This document shows positions 1-10,110 of a stretch of 64,000 nucleotides of DNA, piece after piece. Below the pieces are notes generated by a model. The model made no database searches. It saw only the letters and a list, made by a program, of their open reading frames with translations, and was not told the DNA's origin. The number at the start of each line of letters is the position of its first letter. Within the stretch, counting starts at the first letter, position 1. The DNA is taken from NCBI GenBank assembly GCA_963575745.1, contig CAUYUJ010019926.1, forward strand, positions 668,736 through 732,735. Reading direction: 5' to 3'. Both the position numbers and the translations under genes were made by a program. This stretch comes from Prorocentrum cordatum. Taxonomy: Eukaryota; Sar; Dinophyceae; Prorocentrales; Prorocentraceae.

Positions 1-1878
1 GCGGCGGCGCCGCCGCAGGATCAGCATGTTCCGCATGCACGTGGCGCGGGAGAACATGGCGTAGAGGTGCAGCCACCACTGCTCGTCCGACATGCCCGTG
101 CGGCCAGCGTCCTCGTCTCTCGCGCAGTCGATGGTGACGCCCTTGCGCAGCGTCTGGCCCTGCGACAGCGTGGAGGTCAGGTAGGACGCGTGCGTCAGGG
201 TGAACCCCGAGCGGCGCACGCTGTGCGCCCCCGAGCTCTGCCATGTGAACTCCCTTTCGCTGGGCCTGAACATCAGCAAGCTCCGCGCCCGCGCCTCGGC
301 CTGGCCGTCGTCGTCGGCGCCTTCGGCGCCCTGTCGCAGCACCTCGGCGACCTCCTGGTAGATCGGAGACTCCTTGAAGCCGTGCACCTGCAGCCAGATT
401 CCCTGCGGTAGGAAGCGGGGGCGAAAGAGCTGGCCTGCCGAGCACTCCTCGTAGCGCTGCTCGTCCTCGTGGTGGAACTCGAAGGACACGATGGTGGCCC
501 GCTGCTCCTGCACGAGCCCCAACTTCTTCTTCAGCTCCTCCTGCGCTGCCGTGAACCGCACCTCCATGCCGACGTGGGCCGGCAAAACGCCGTGGATGTC
601 CCCCGTCTTGTGCATGTTCGGGACGTTCAGGAGGCGCCGACCCGCGTCGGGCTCGCCCTGAATCGTGCCGCACTCGTCAACGGCCTGCAGGAAAACAAGG
701 GGCACGCCCAGACGCCGAGCGTCGCGACGAGCGCGCGTGTTGATCCACCTCGCCAGCGTCTCCCAGTATATGCCCATGCCGTAGCCGAGCCGAAAGTTCT
801 CGTGCTGGTGCCGAGGGTCCAGGACGCCCTGGTTGTCCGTGGCCAACGTCTTCTCCCAGGCGGACCAGACCTCAGGTGGGAAGGGCTTGCCCTCGCGCAT
901 GCAGCCCAGGAACGTGATCAGAGGGTCCCCGGGCTCGAAGCGCTTCGTGCCCTTCAGCTCGAAGACGCAGGGGATCTGAGAGAAGACCTTGATGGCGTGC
1001 TGGATCTCCACCGTCGGCGGGTCCGCGTACCTGTACGACTCGTCGTCGTCCAGGCGCTCGTTCACGTCCGTCAGGAGGCCAATGCTGCCGGTGGGCTTCA
1101 GCTGCAGGAAATCGCCGAGGTGCAACACGATGGGCACGCGCCCGAAGTGGTGGTGTGGCCGCTGGTAGTTCGACTCCTGCACGTCGTGCGTGTCACTGCG
1201 TCCGTGGCAGGCGCGAAGGTCCAGCGCGTTGTACAGCGCGGCTGCCACCATGCTTATCTCCTCGATGGCAAGAACGCGGACGTGCTCCCACAACCACTTC
1301 AGCCTCTTCCGCATGCCCCCCGGCCGCAGCTTCGCGTTGGTGTACTTCTGAACTCGCATGGCACAGGCATTGTGCAGCGTTCTGGCTTTGACAGTCTCGG
1401 TGGAGATGTTCTTCGCCTGCGCGTTCGAGAAAGCCACGACCATCATGCTGGCCCTGTCCGGCGCCGGCGAGGGCCACACGTATTCCACCACTGGGAAGAC
1501 GATCTTCTGCACGACGTGCGTCTTCCCCGAGCCGCCCTGGCCCAGCAGGAGCAAGTGCGTCACCTTTCTCTCGCTCCAGGGCTTCTTCTGCACGTCGTCC
1601 TCCCAGGCTTCGTCGCAGGCCTTGGCGAACTTGGCGACGAAGAGCGTCTGGTCCTGCGTGAGTCTCTGGTCCTCCGGCAAATTAGCGACCAGTTGGGCGA
1701 TGTGCGCGCTGGGCGTGGAGTACACGCTTCGGTCGAAACTTGCCGCAGGGGGGTCGGTGCCCAGGCCGCCGGCGCTCTCGGCCGCGCCGTCGTCGACGCC
1801 CGCGTCATCCTCGTCGCCAGTGCTCTGGAGGCGGTCGTCCTGCAGCTTCGCCCAGGAGTCTCTCCTCGCGCGCCGCAG
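1..1878 (-). CDS. PIF1-like DNA helicase, C-terminus cut by window edge
   Basis: The minus strand is open from the stop at 1879-1881 to the window edge and encodes a superfamily 1B helicase. Visible motifs in order are Walker A GQGGSGKT (1519-1542), Walker B-like IEEISMV (1246-1266), motif III GDFLQLKP, and near the edge a motif VI-like MFSRATCMRNMLIL. PIF1 helicases unwind DNA 5' to 3' using ATP; dinoflagellate genomes carry many copies, some inside Helitron elements. This frame has no ATG before the Walker A region, and its N-terminus appears to continue in another frame (1805-2047), so the gene is interrupted by an intron, a decay frameshift or an assembly error. No Rep/HUH domain is visible on this side, where minisatellite begins at once, so a Helitron origin cannot be shown. 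Confidence 0.85.
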   Translation of the reverse strand, partial: MRRARRDSWAKLQDDRLQSTGDEDDAGVDDGAAESAGGLGTDPPAASFDRSVYSTPSAHIAQLVANLPEDQRLTQDQTLFVAKFAKACDEAWEDDVQKKPWSERKVTHLLLLGQGGSGKTHVVQKIVFPVVEYVWPSPAPDRASMMVVAFSNAQAKNISTETVKARTLHNACAMRVQKYTNAKLRPGGMRKRLKWLWEHVRVLAIEEISMVAAALYNALDLRACHGRSDTHDVQESNYQRPHHHFGRVPIVLHLGDFLQLKPTGSIGLLTDVNERLDDDESYRYADPPTVEIQHAIKVFSQIPCVFELKGTKRFEPGDPLITFLGCMREGKPFPPEVWSAWEKTLATDNQGVLDPRHQHENFRLGYGMGIYWETLARWINTRARRDARRLGVPLVFLQAVDECGTIQGEPDAGRRLLNVPNMHKTGDIHGVLPAHVGMEVRFTAAQEELKKKLGLVQEQRATIVSFEFHHEDEQRYEECSAGQLFRPRFLPQGIWLQVHGFKESPIYQEVAEVLRQGAEGADDDGQAEARARSLLMFRPSEREFTWQSSGAHSVRRSGFTLTHASYLTSTLSQGQTLRKGVTIDCARDEDAGRTGMSDEQWWLHLYAMFSRATCMRNMLILRRRRR

Positions 1879-2047
1879 TCACCAGCGGTCGGTACCCGGC
1901 CGCGGGCGCAGGAGCGGTCGCGGCGTCCGCTGGCGCGGGCGCGCCCACGTCCTCGCGGGCCGCCTCGGACATGCACGGGAGCGCCAGGAGCTCCTTGGCC
2001 AGCTTCGTGAGACGCTTGCGGTGCGCGAAGTTCAGCACGTCCGCCAT
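1805..2047 (-). pseudogene. Frame-shifted N-terminal segment of the PIF1-like helicase
   Basis: From an ATG at 2047 this frame reads MADVLNFAHRKRLTKLAKEL and then an Ala/Pro-rich linker, and it overlaps the start of the helicase frame by about 70 bases. The composition looks coding (charged, helical) and the two frames join naturally near 1875, where the helicase frame has its upstream stop. I read it as the N-terminus of the same protein separated by a one-base shift or a short intron. The frame stays open farther upstream only because it enters the 52-bp array, which has no stops in any frame. Confidence 0.5.
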
Positions 2048-2189
2048 GTCCTGCTCCCCGTCGATGCCCCGCGTCGGGACCGGCTGGTAGTGCAAGTGCT
2101 CTCGGACCCCCTTTGGAGGCGCGCCCGGGTGCTCTACGCCCTCGCCCGCCTCGGCGCCCTCGTCCTCGCCTCCTCGGTGCGGGGGCGCG

Positions 2190-2656
2190 ACCCAGAGGAA
2201 GCGCACAGGGGTGCGTCCCAGTGGATACGTGCCGAACACGACCCAGAGGAAACGCACAGGGTGCGTCCCAGTGGATACGTGCGGGGGCACGACCCAGAGG
2301 AAGCGCACAGGGGTGCGTCCCAGTGGATGCGTGCCGGGCCACGACCCAGAGGAAGCGCACAAGAGTGCGTCCCAGTGGATACGTGCGGGGGCACGACCCA
2401 GAGGAAGCGCACGGGAGTGCGTCCCAGTGGATACGTGCCGGGGCACGACCCAGAGGAAACGCACGGGAGTGCGTCCCAGTGGATACGTGCCGGAGCACGA
2501 CCCAGAGGAAGCGCACAGGGGTGCGTCCCAGTGGATACGTGCCAGGGGTACGACCCAGAGGAAGCGCACAAGGGTGCGTCCCAGTGGATGCGTGCGGGGG
2601 CACGACCCAGAGGAAGCGCACAGGGGTGCGTCCCAGTGGATGCGTGCCGGGAATAG
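2190..2656. repeat. 52-bp tandem array, nine copies
   Basis: Copies of a unit starting ACCCAGAGGAAGCGCAC begin at about 2190, 2241, 2292, 2344, 2396, 2448, 2500, 2553 and 2605 (spacing 51-53 bp). Copies differ by a few substitutions and single-base indels. The period is not a multiple of three, yet all six reading frames are open through the core of the array. Confidence 0.95.
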
Positions 2657-2659
2657 CGT

Positions 2660-3404
2660 TCTGGGAACACGACGAACACGAAGTGGCCTACAGTTGGCTC
2701 CTCGCAATTCACTCAGAGACGAGGCTCCCGCCTGAGACTTCCTCCAAATTCAGGCCTGAGGAGCCCAAAAACTTCCTTGTTGCGTCCAAAATGTGGCCTG
2801 GGAGCTGCGTTCTGGCAGCGCGAGAACCCAAAATTGACGACAGTTACAGGTTTTGGATGACCCGCTCGGATTACCAACATGATCTGCGGGCCCCATAGGG
2901 AGGGGGCTCCCGCCTGAGACTTCCTCGCAGTTCACTCACAGACGAGGCTCCCGCCTGAGACTTCCTCCAAATTCAGGCTTGAGGAGCCCAAAAATGACGA
3001 CAGTTACAGGGTTCCGATGACCCGCTCGGATTACCAACATGATCTGCGGGCCCCATAGGGAGGGGGCTCCCGCCTGAGACTTCCTCACAATTCACTCAGA
3101 GACGAGGCTCCCGCCTGAGACTTCCTCCATTTTCAGGCTTGACGAGCCCAAAAGTGACGACAGTTACAGGTTTCCGATGACCCGCTCGGATTACCAACGT
3201 GATCTGCGGGCCCCATAGGGAGGGGGCTCCCGCCTGAGACTTCCTCCAATTCACTCAGAGACGAGGCTCCCGCCTGAGACTTCCTCCAATTCAGGCTTGA
3301 GGAGCCCAAAAGTGACGACAGTTACAGGTTTCCGATGACCCGCTCGGATTACCAACATGATCTGCGGGCCCCATAGGGAGGGGGCTCCCGCCTGAGACTT
3401 CCTC
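2660..3404. repeat. 160-bp tandem array, about four copies
   Basis: A unit beginning GACGAGGCTCCCGCCTGAG occurs at 2718, 2941, 3101 and 3260. Each unit also holds a second CTCCCGCCTGAGACTTCCTC about 120 bp later and the block GATGACCCGCTCGGATTACC. The first unit is about 60 bp longer, with an insert containing CCAAAATGTGGCC. The leader (2655-2695) carries the GAAGTGGCCTACAGTTGGCT core that is tandemly repeated at 49500-49845. Confidence 0.9.
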
Positions 3405-3700
3405 ACACTTTACTCAACGATGATGAGGATGAGGATGATGAGTGGTGGTGGAGATGAGTGGTGAAGAGGATGATGATTGATTGTGAGTGGTGGTGGCGAT
3501 GATGATGTTTGAATGAGGATGATGCCGATGCCGATGATGATGATGATGATGTTCGTGAGCGTGTGAGAGAGTGCGAGTAATGATGATGATGAGTATGTGA
3601 GTGACTAAGCATGTGAGAGAGCATCATCGATGATGACGATGAGGTTGATGATGAGAGAGTGTGAGTGAGTGTGAGTGTGTGTGTGTGTGTGTGTTCCTGT
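3405..3700. repeat. Degenerate GAT/GTG microsatellite ending in (GT)n
   Basis: Imperfect GATGATGAG and GAGTG triplet-rich sequence, ending in a GT run near 3674-3693. The open frame on the minus strand (His/Ser-rich) is a by-product of the repeat. Confidence 0.85.
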
Positions 3701-3719
3701 TCCTGCGGGGGGTGTCCAG

Positions 3720-4510
3720 AAAAAACAAGAACCCCACTTTGGATGTGGGGAACTATTAGGGGTGGGCTAATAGAATCCTAGCAGGCGTTCGCCCGCTTCG
3801 AAAAGTGTTCAATTGAATGTGAATTCGAAAATCCTCTCATCGTCGAATCTTCTTGGAGGTGGGGCTGCCTCTAACAGAATCCTACCAGGGATGGGGCCAC
3901 ATGAAGGGTGGGCCCATATTGAATCCTACTGGGGATGGGGCAACCTCCAATGGTATCCGATTGGGGATAGAACCACCTCCTATATAATCCCACTGATGAT
4001 GTTGCACCTGCGAATATAATCCGTGTAAGGATTGGGTAACCTCTAACGGCTTCCAAGTAAAAAGTGGTGCCCCCACCTTTGAAATAATCGTGTTAGGTAT
4101 GACGCCACCTCGCATCACCTCCGATCAAGGATGGACCCACCACCTCTAACATAATCCTAGCACGGTTGGAGGCCACCCGCAATATACTCTGACCAGGGAT
4201 GAACCGCCTCTACTGTTATCCGATCAGGGAAGACCCATCTCTACTATAATTCTATAAGATGTGGACCCACTCGAACAAAATCCTACCACGGATAAAACAA
4301 TCATGATCATACTATCGAGGACAGATCCACAAGGACTCTAACCCGTTCAGCGTTGGGTCCACCTCGACAGGAATCCTGTTAGGGATGGAACCGCGTGTAC
4401 TCGAAAACATCAAATAAAGGTGGGCCCACCTCTATTAAAGACCCATGAAAAAACGAACCCACCTTCAATCCGATCCGATTAAAGACGAAACCAACTCGAC
4501 GATCATCCTA
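3720..4510. repeat. Degenerate ~33-bp satellite (AATCCTA..GGGATGG..CCACCTC)
   Basis: Diverged copies of AATCCTAYYAGGGATGG, ACCCACCTC and TAACA recur about every 32-47 bp (for example near 3885, 3932, 3965 and 3998). The same family resumes at 5560-5900 and 6250-6760. No coding potential. Confidence 0.7.
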
Positions 4511-4539
4511 TGATCCGCCGATTTGGCGTGTGAGTTTCT

Positions 4540-5160
4540 GAGAGCGTGGACTTGAGCTCGCTCAAGCTTCGCTCCGCACTTGGGGGGGGGCCATTCCCGA
4601 CGCATTTAATGCTCGGGGGCGGGGGGGCCCACAGGCCCGCAAGGAGCCCCCGGGGGGCTCTGGAAGGGAGGGGGCGCCATTCCCGACGCATTTCGTGCTC
4701 GTGGGCGGGGGGGCACACAGGCCCCAAGGAGCCCCGGGCAGGCCCCTGAAGGCCCCCATGAAGCCCAAGAGGCCCCAAAACGAGCCCCGAGAAGCTTCCC
4801 CAAGTCCCTTGGTCAATCCCCTGAGCCTCGCCTCAAGCCTGAGGATTGTTACTGGTCCAGGACCCCAAGCTCTCAAATCTCTTGGCGGTCCCCGCGCGCC
4901 CTCTGGGGCCCCGAAAATGTTCCCGCGTGATTTTTGCGAACACGAGAGAAGTCCAAGACGGTCCAACAGGGCCCTTAGACGCCCTCAAGACGGCCCAAGA
5001 AAGGCCCGAATCACCGAACGGTCGGTCCAAGACGCCCAAAATGGCCCCATTGTCATTACCATGATAAGCGTCATCATCATAAGCAACATCAGCATCATCA
5101 TAATCACCATCCTCATCGTCATCGTCATGATCATCATTAACATGCTCCGGAGCGCCCTGG
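4540..5160. repeat. GC-rich degenerate GGCCCCAAGA repeat and ATC-rich tract
   Basis: Short imperfect repeats of the type GGCCCCAAGAGGCC, with two related 80-bp copies (4570-4650 and 4660-4740 share ATTCCCGACGCATTT). It ends in an ATCATC-rich stretch (5050-5145). The same style of repeat fills 14360-15690. Long open frames here are repeat artefacts. Confidence 0.6.
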
Positions 5161-5199
5161 ATCGGCGGCACTGGCCGGAGGCCAGCACATAGGAGGATC

Positions 5200-6760
5200 C
5201 ACCTCCATTTGTGTCCTTTTGGGTGTGGAACCACTTCTAGGACAATCCACGAACCCCGCAACTACCTGTGATTAGCCACTGCGATGCCGTGCCAAAACTT
5301 GCTGGCCCCTGCTAAGCCCTGCCGGGGCTGGCCAAGCCCTGCTAAACACTGTGGCTCTTTGCCTGAGGCCTGATCAATTCTGCTGGCCCCTTGCAAGGCC
5401 CAACGAAGGCTTGATAGTAAGCCGTGCCGAGCCCTGCTAGCCCGTGGCATGCCCTGCTGAGACCTGCCAATCTGTGCTAACACAAGCTATCCTCGCTAAA
5501 TTATGCCAGCGCCTTGTTACTATGCTAAGCCGCGCGTGGCCTGATAAACCACGCAGGACCACATCTAGGGTACTCTGAACAGGGATGAACCCATGGCACA
5601 TGGATTCTTAGTCGTCGAACTGTATGCGCTTCTAACATAATCTTATCAATGATGGAGCAACATGTGGTAGTGCACCCCGATCAAGGAAGGACCCAACTCT
5701 AACATAATCCCATTAGAGGTGAACCCAACTCTACTGGGGCTGCAGTCGATGTGGGTTCACATCTAACAGAATGCCAACAGAGGTGGCTCCACCTTTACTG
5801 GAATTTCTTCACGGAAGGACGCACCTGGGGTATAATCTGATTAGATGTGGATCCACTTCTAGTGGAACCCTCTGGGAAATTGGGCCACATCTAAAACAAG
5901 CATTCCGAAACCTTGCTAAACCCCTGCAAAAATCGCTGCTACGCCTTGCCCCGCTGAGCCTTGTTAGCCATTGTGATGCCGTGCTAAACCCTGCTTGCCC
6001 CTGCTAAGCTCTGCTACGTTTAGCCAAGCTCGCTAAGTCCTGCTAAGCACGGCAAAGCCGTGCTGGCCCTCTGCTAACCCTTGAGAAGTTCTGCTAGCCA
6101 CCTGTCAAGCCCAGCTAAGCCGCGATAGGCCCGACCAGGCCCTTCTAGTCCCTGATATGTCCTGCTGAGACTTGCCAGTCTTTGCTAACACTTGCTAGCC
6201 TTGCTAAGCTCTGCCAGCACTTTGGTAACCTGCTGAGCCATGCGATGCCTGCTCATGCGGAACCACCTCGGATATAATCTTATCAGGGATGGATCGTTTG
6301 CTACTGGAGTCCTACTAGACGTGGACCCACCTCTAACATAATCTTATTCAGGACGATGCAATAAGTAATAACATCCAATCGAGCAAGGAGTCAGCTCTCA
6401 TATAATCCATGGAGAGGTGGATCCACCTCTACTGGGCTCCACCTCCCTTGGGATTCACATCTGTGGACGGAGTCATGGGTAATGGAATTGCATTCGCTGT
6501 GGATGCATCTATACTTGTACCCCTCTAGAAGTGGACCAACCTCTACTATAATGCCATGATGGATGGAAACACCTGGAACAACATCCTATTAGATGTGGAT
6601 CCCAATCTTTTTGAATCATGATGGGGTCGAAACTGCCTCTGATGTAATCCTATTGCGGGTGGATCCGCTGCCCATGGAAGTCGATTAGAGGTGCATGCAA
6701 TCCACCATTTAAAAAACTTGAATAGAAACCAGGCCGCCTGTAAGATAATCCTTTAATGGG
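5200..6760. repeat. Interleaved blocks of ~33-bp satellite and CTGCTAAGCC repeat
   Basis: Two blocks (about 5270-5550 and 5910-6250) consist of short imperfect copies of CTGCTAAGCCCTGC. Between and after them lies the diverged ~33-bp satellite seen at 3720-4510 (TGGACCCACCTCTAACATAA). No gene is visible in this stretch. Confidence 0.65.
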
Positions 6761-6869
6761 TAGGGGTATGTCCACACCATGGAATTCAAGTTGGAAAGTG
6801 CCCACGGAAAGAACTCTACTGAAAAGTCGCCCGACGGGGCTCTAATTGGAATCGACACGACAAAAATAA

Positions 6870-7510
6870 ATGTGCAAATCCCTCACATAAGGAATATCAT
6901 TGTAAAGCCGCGCAGCGGAATTCTGTGTGTAATACACTCAATGGAAGTCTACCTGTATATCGCCCATACAAAAGATGTACATTGAAAAGCCGCAAAGACA
7001 GATCCTACTTGTAACCCGCACCATAAAAAATCGAAGTGTAAATCGCTCACCAAAAAACCCAAACAAATCCTATAGAGAAGCCGCGCGCAAGGATTCTATG
7101 GGTCACCCACACAATCGAAATCAATGTGTACATCGCCCACAAGCGGCTTTTTCATCATGAAATGGGGCGAAAAACATTTTTGGACCCTCCGGAAAAAATG
7201 GAAACCCGTCGATCCTACAGTCTGTTTTGTTGTTCGTTACCGTCTCTGGAGGGTCCAACATTTTTTCTGACTCCCTTTTAACAAAAGTCCTTTTGTGGGC
7301 GATTTGCAAACTGCGTTCTATTGTGTGGATGGCAGGTAGATTTTTCTCAGGCCTTTCAATCGGATTCCTTTTGTTGGCGGTTTACACATAGATGTCTATT
7401 GTGTGGATTGCAAAAAGAATCCTTAGGTGTGGCTTCACAATCGGATTCCTAAGTGGGCGATTGACAAAAGGATTCCTTTTGTGGCGACTTTTCGAATGGA
7501 TTATATTGCA
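6870..7510. mobile_element. Long imperfect foldback (inverted repeat)
   Basis: The left arm (about 6870-7190) and right arm (about 7241-7510) are reverse complements with many mismatches. Both contain ATCGCCCACAA and CCACACAAT modules, and the centre is tight: TTTTTGGACCCTCCGG (7176-7192) pairs with CTGGAGGGTCCAACA (7246-7260). The arms also show internal ~60-bp repetition. It resembles a foldback or MITE-like element with no coding capacity. The outer ends are not sharp and I see no target duplication. Confidence 0.6.
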
Positions 7511-7619
7511 GGGATAGGTGACGACGGAGAGGATGAGAGGAAAAAAACATGACCGAGGAAAGGAACACAAACCAAACAATCAAACTAATCCCCAAATATC
7601 AACGTACACCACGAAAGCG

Positions 7620-7965
7620 GTTCCCAAACTATCCCGGATTTCCCCCTTACGCTCCCCCCTTGCCCTCCCCCCTCCACCGCCCTCACCCGCACACTATTCT
7701 CCCCCTGCCTTCCCCCTCCCTTTCCCGACCCCCCCCCGTGTGCCTTCTTCCCTTCCCTCCCCGCGCCTCCCCCCCCCCACCCTTCCATCCCTCTCCCCTT
7801 CCCTCATCCTCTCCCGCTCCTGTCCCCTCCCCCACCCCTCTCGCACCCCCCCTCGCACTTCCCTCGCGCCCCTCTCACGCCCACTTCACCCCCGTTCCCC
7901 CCTCCACCCTTCTCACACTCCCTCTCACCCTCTTTCCCTCGACCTCCCTCTCCCCTTGCCCAAGC
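7620..7965. repeat. Polypyrimidine (C-rich) tract
   Basis: About 350 bp of nearly pure C/T on the plus strand, rich in CCCCTCCC and TCCC. Pro/Ser-rich open frames here are artefacts of composition. Confidence 0.8.
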
Positions 7966-7969
7966 CACC

Positions 7970-8225
7970 CAGAGGGGGGATATTTAACATTGTGGCCCCG
8001 AACTGGAACCGCGTGTTTCCACGTGTCCAGGCCGCCTGGAAGGGGATATCTGACATTGTGGACCCGTGCTTGGAACACGTGTTTTTGCGTGTCCAGGCCA
8101 CCCAAAAAGGTATCCAACATGGTGGTCGCGGGCAGAGACTACGTGCTCTGATGTGTCCAGGCCGCCCAAAGGGGGTATCTAAGATGGCCTTTTGCCCCTC
8201 GTTGGAACCATTTTTTCCCCAACCA
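7970..8225. repeat. ~67-bp minisatellite (TGTCCAGGCCGCCC), copy field 1
   Basis: About four tandem units built of GTGTCCAGGCCGCCC, GGGGGTATCTAACATGGTGG and GGAACCACGTGTTT. The same family returns at 10555-10680, 10790-11000 and 22125-23090. Confidence 0.8.
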
Positions 8226-8267
8226 TCCTGTGGTGTTGGGTCCTCGATTTGAAGAGACGGTCCCCGC

Positions 8268-8655
8268 GTCCCTCATCTCCTCTTCTCCTCTCCTGTCCTC
8301 TTCTCGTCTCCTCTCATCTTCTCCTCCTCCTCTCCTCCTCCTCCTCCTCCTCCTCCTCCTCCTCCTCCTCCTCCGCCTCCTCCGCTCCTCCGCCTCCTCT
8401 CCTCCCCCTCCCTCCTCTCCTCCTCCTCCTCCTCCTCCTCCCTCCTCCTCTCCTCCTCCTCCTCCTCCTCTCCTCCGCTCCTCCTCCTCCTCCTCCTCCT
8501 CCTCCTCCTCCTCCTCCTCCCTCCTCCCTCCCTCTCCTTCCCCTCCCCCTCCCCGTCGTCCTCGTCCTTCCCCTCCCCGTCCTCCTCGTCCTCGTCCTCG
8601 TCCCTCTCCATCCTCCTCCTCCTCCTCCTCCTCCTCCTCCTCGTCCCTCTCTTCG
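8268..8655. repeat. (CCT)n microsatellite tract
   Basis: Nearly continuous CTC/CCT triplets with interruptions. Open frames on both strands (Pro/Ser/Leu and Glu/Arg/Gly runs) are artefacts. Confidence 0.95.
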
Positions 8656-9256
8656 TCACCCTTTCACTTTGGCACACCCCTCGCGCGTTTCGTGGCCCCA
8701 TAAAGGAGCTCCACCAAAGGTCCCAATGGCGCAGTTCGCATGGCAGCGCCGCCCTATTTTCACACGCCCCTCACACGTTTCGTGGCCCCATAAGGAGCTC
8801 CACTTAAGGTCCCAGCGGTGCAATTCGCATGGCGGCGCCGTCCATTTTTTTTTTGCACGCCACTCACGCGTTTCGTGGTCCCACATGGAGCTCCACTTAA
8901 GGTCCCAGTGGTGCAGTTCGCATGGCGGCGCCGCCTCATTTTGGTACACCCCTCACACGTTTCGTGGCCCCATAGGGAGCTCCACCGAAAGTCCCAGCGG
9001 TGCAATTCGCATAGCGGCGCCGTCCCATGTGTGCAAACCCCTCACGCGTTTCGTGGCCCCGTACGGAGCTCCATCTAAGGTCCCAGTGGCGAATTGCGCG
9101 TGCCGGCGCCGCCCCAATTCAGCGCGCCCCTCACGCGTTTTCGTGGCCCCACAGGGAGCTCCACCTCAGGTCCCAATGGTGCAGCTCGCGTGGCGGAGCC
9201 GCCCCATTTGGCACGCCCCTCGCGCGTTTCGTGGCCCCATAGGGAGCTCCACACCT
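8656..9256. repeat. 89-bp tandem array, seven copies
   Basis: The core CGTTTCGTGGCCCCATA recurs at about 8686, 8776, 8869, 8958, 9047, 9136 and 9225, each followed by GGAGCTCCACNNAAGGTCCCA and TTCGCATGGCGGCGCCG. A solitary diverged copy sits at 10449-10510. Confidence 0.95.
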
Positions 9257-9257
9257 T

Positions 9258-9640
9258 CTTTCGGTGCTGTGGACTCTCGCCCTGGGCCGTCGGCTGCCCA
9301 GCGCGCTGCCCCCTCGGTCGACGTCGTCCAAGCGTGATCCTGGACTGCGGCCGCCACGAGGTCGGTAACGACAAAAAGGAGGACGGCGACTAGTGGCTGG
9401 AGTTCCGCGCGGTGTTCGCGCGCGCCACCCGCCACGAGGACCTCCTGCTCATGCAGGCGCGGCGCGTCAAATTCTCCCTGGCAGGGCCGCCGGAGGGTTT
9501 GGGGAAGCAGCTGGAGCAGTTTGCGGCGCGCGCGAAGCGGCGCAGGAGGGAGGCGACGGCCCTCGCCAGGGAGCTGGGCTTCACTGAGTTTATCCGCGAG
9601 GCTTTACCTGAGGAGCGGCCCGCCAGAGCCGCGCCTTCTC
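9258..9640 (+). other. Coding-like segment of unknown identity
   Basis: Between two arrays, the plus frame reads FARATRHEDLLLMQARRV and then a Lys/Arg-rich helical stretch (KRRRREATALARELGF) ending FIREALPEE. Composition and charge pattern look coding rather than repeat-derived, and the frame runs into the next array. I do not recognise the family. It could be an exon or gene fragment caught between minisatellites. Confidence 0.3.
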
Positions 9641-9663
9641 TCGACTGCCCACCTGTTTGGCCT

Positions 9664-10110
9664 CGCGCCGCGGACGACCAGCGCGCGTCGCTGGGGCCCT
9701 CTCGGGGCGACCAGTGCGCGTCGCGGGAACTCCGCGCGGCGCTCTGCCCAGCGCCTCGCTCGCCCGTCGTCGCGCTGTCCAACAGTCAGATCTGTGCCCG
9801 CCATCAGCCAGCCAGCTAGCCCTCTTTGCTCCGCGCCGCGGACGACCCGCGCGCGTCGCTGGGAACCTCTCGGGGGGACCAGCTCGCGTCGCGGGAACTC
9901 CGCGCGGCGCTCTGCCCAGCGCCTCGCTCGCCCGTCGTCGCTCTGCCCAGCGGCCGGATCCTTGCCCGCCATCAGCCAGCCAATTAGCTCTCGTTGCTCC
10001 GCGCAGCGGACAACACGCGCGCGTCGCTGGGACCCTTTCGGGGCGACCGGCGCGCGTCGCGGGGACTCCGCGCTGCGGTGCGCTTGCAGCCTTGGGCCAT
10101 GGAGTGCAGG
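9664..10110. repeat. 168-bp tandem array, about 2.6 copies
   Basis: The unit start CGCGCCGCGGACGACC is at 9664 and 9832, with a variant at 10000. Each holds GGCGACC, CGCGTCGCGGGAACTCCGCG and CGCCATCAGCCAGCCA. The period is a multiple of three, so long open frames persist on both strands without being evidence of a gene. Confidence 0.9.

Noticed and set aside
469-2010. Long plus-strand frame of 513 codons opposite the helicase
   Set aside because: It is the GC-rich shadow of the minus-strand helicase, which carries all the conserved motifs.
8230-8703. Pro/Ser-rich and Glu/Arg-rich frames in the CCT tract, and similar frames at 18479-18883, 25635-26246 and 47280-48373
   Set aside because: These are pure products of trinucleotide repeats.
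8656-9256. CRISPR-like regular repeats (89-bp) and the 52-bp array
   Set aside because: Units are contiguous with no unique spacers, there are no cas genes, and the DNA is eukaryotic.
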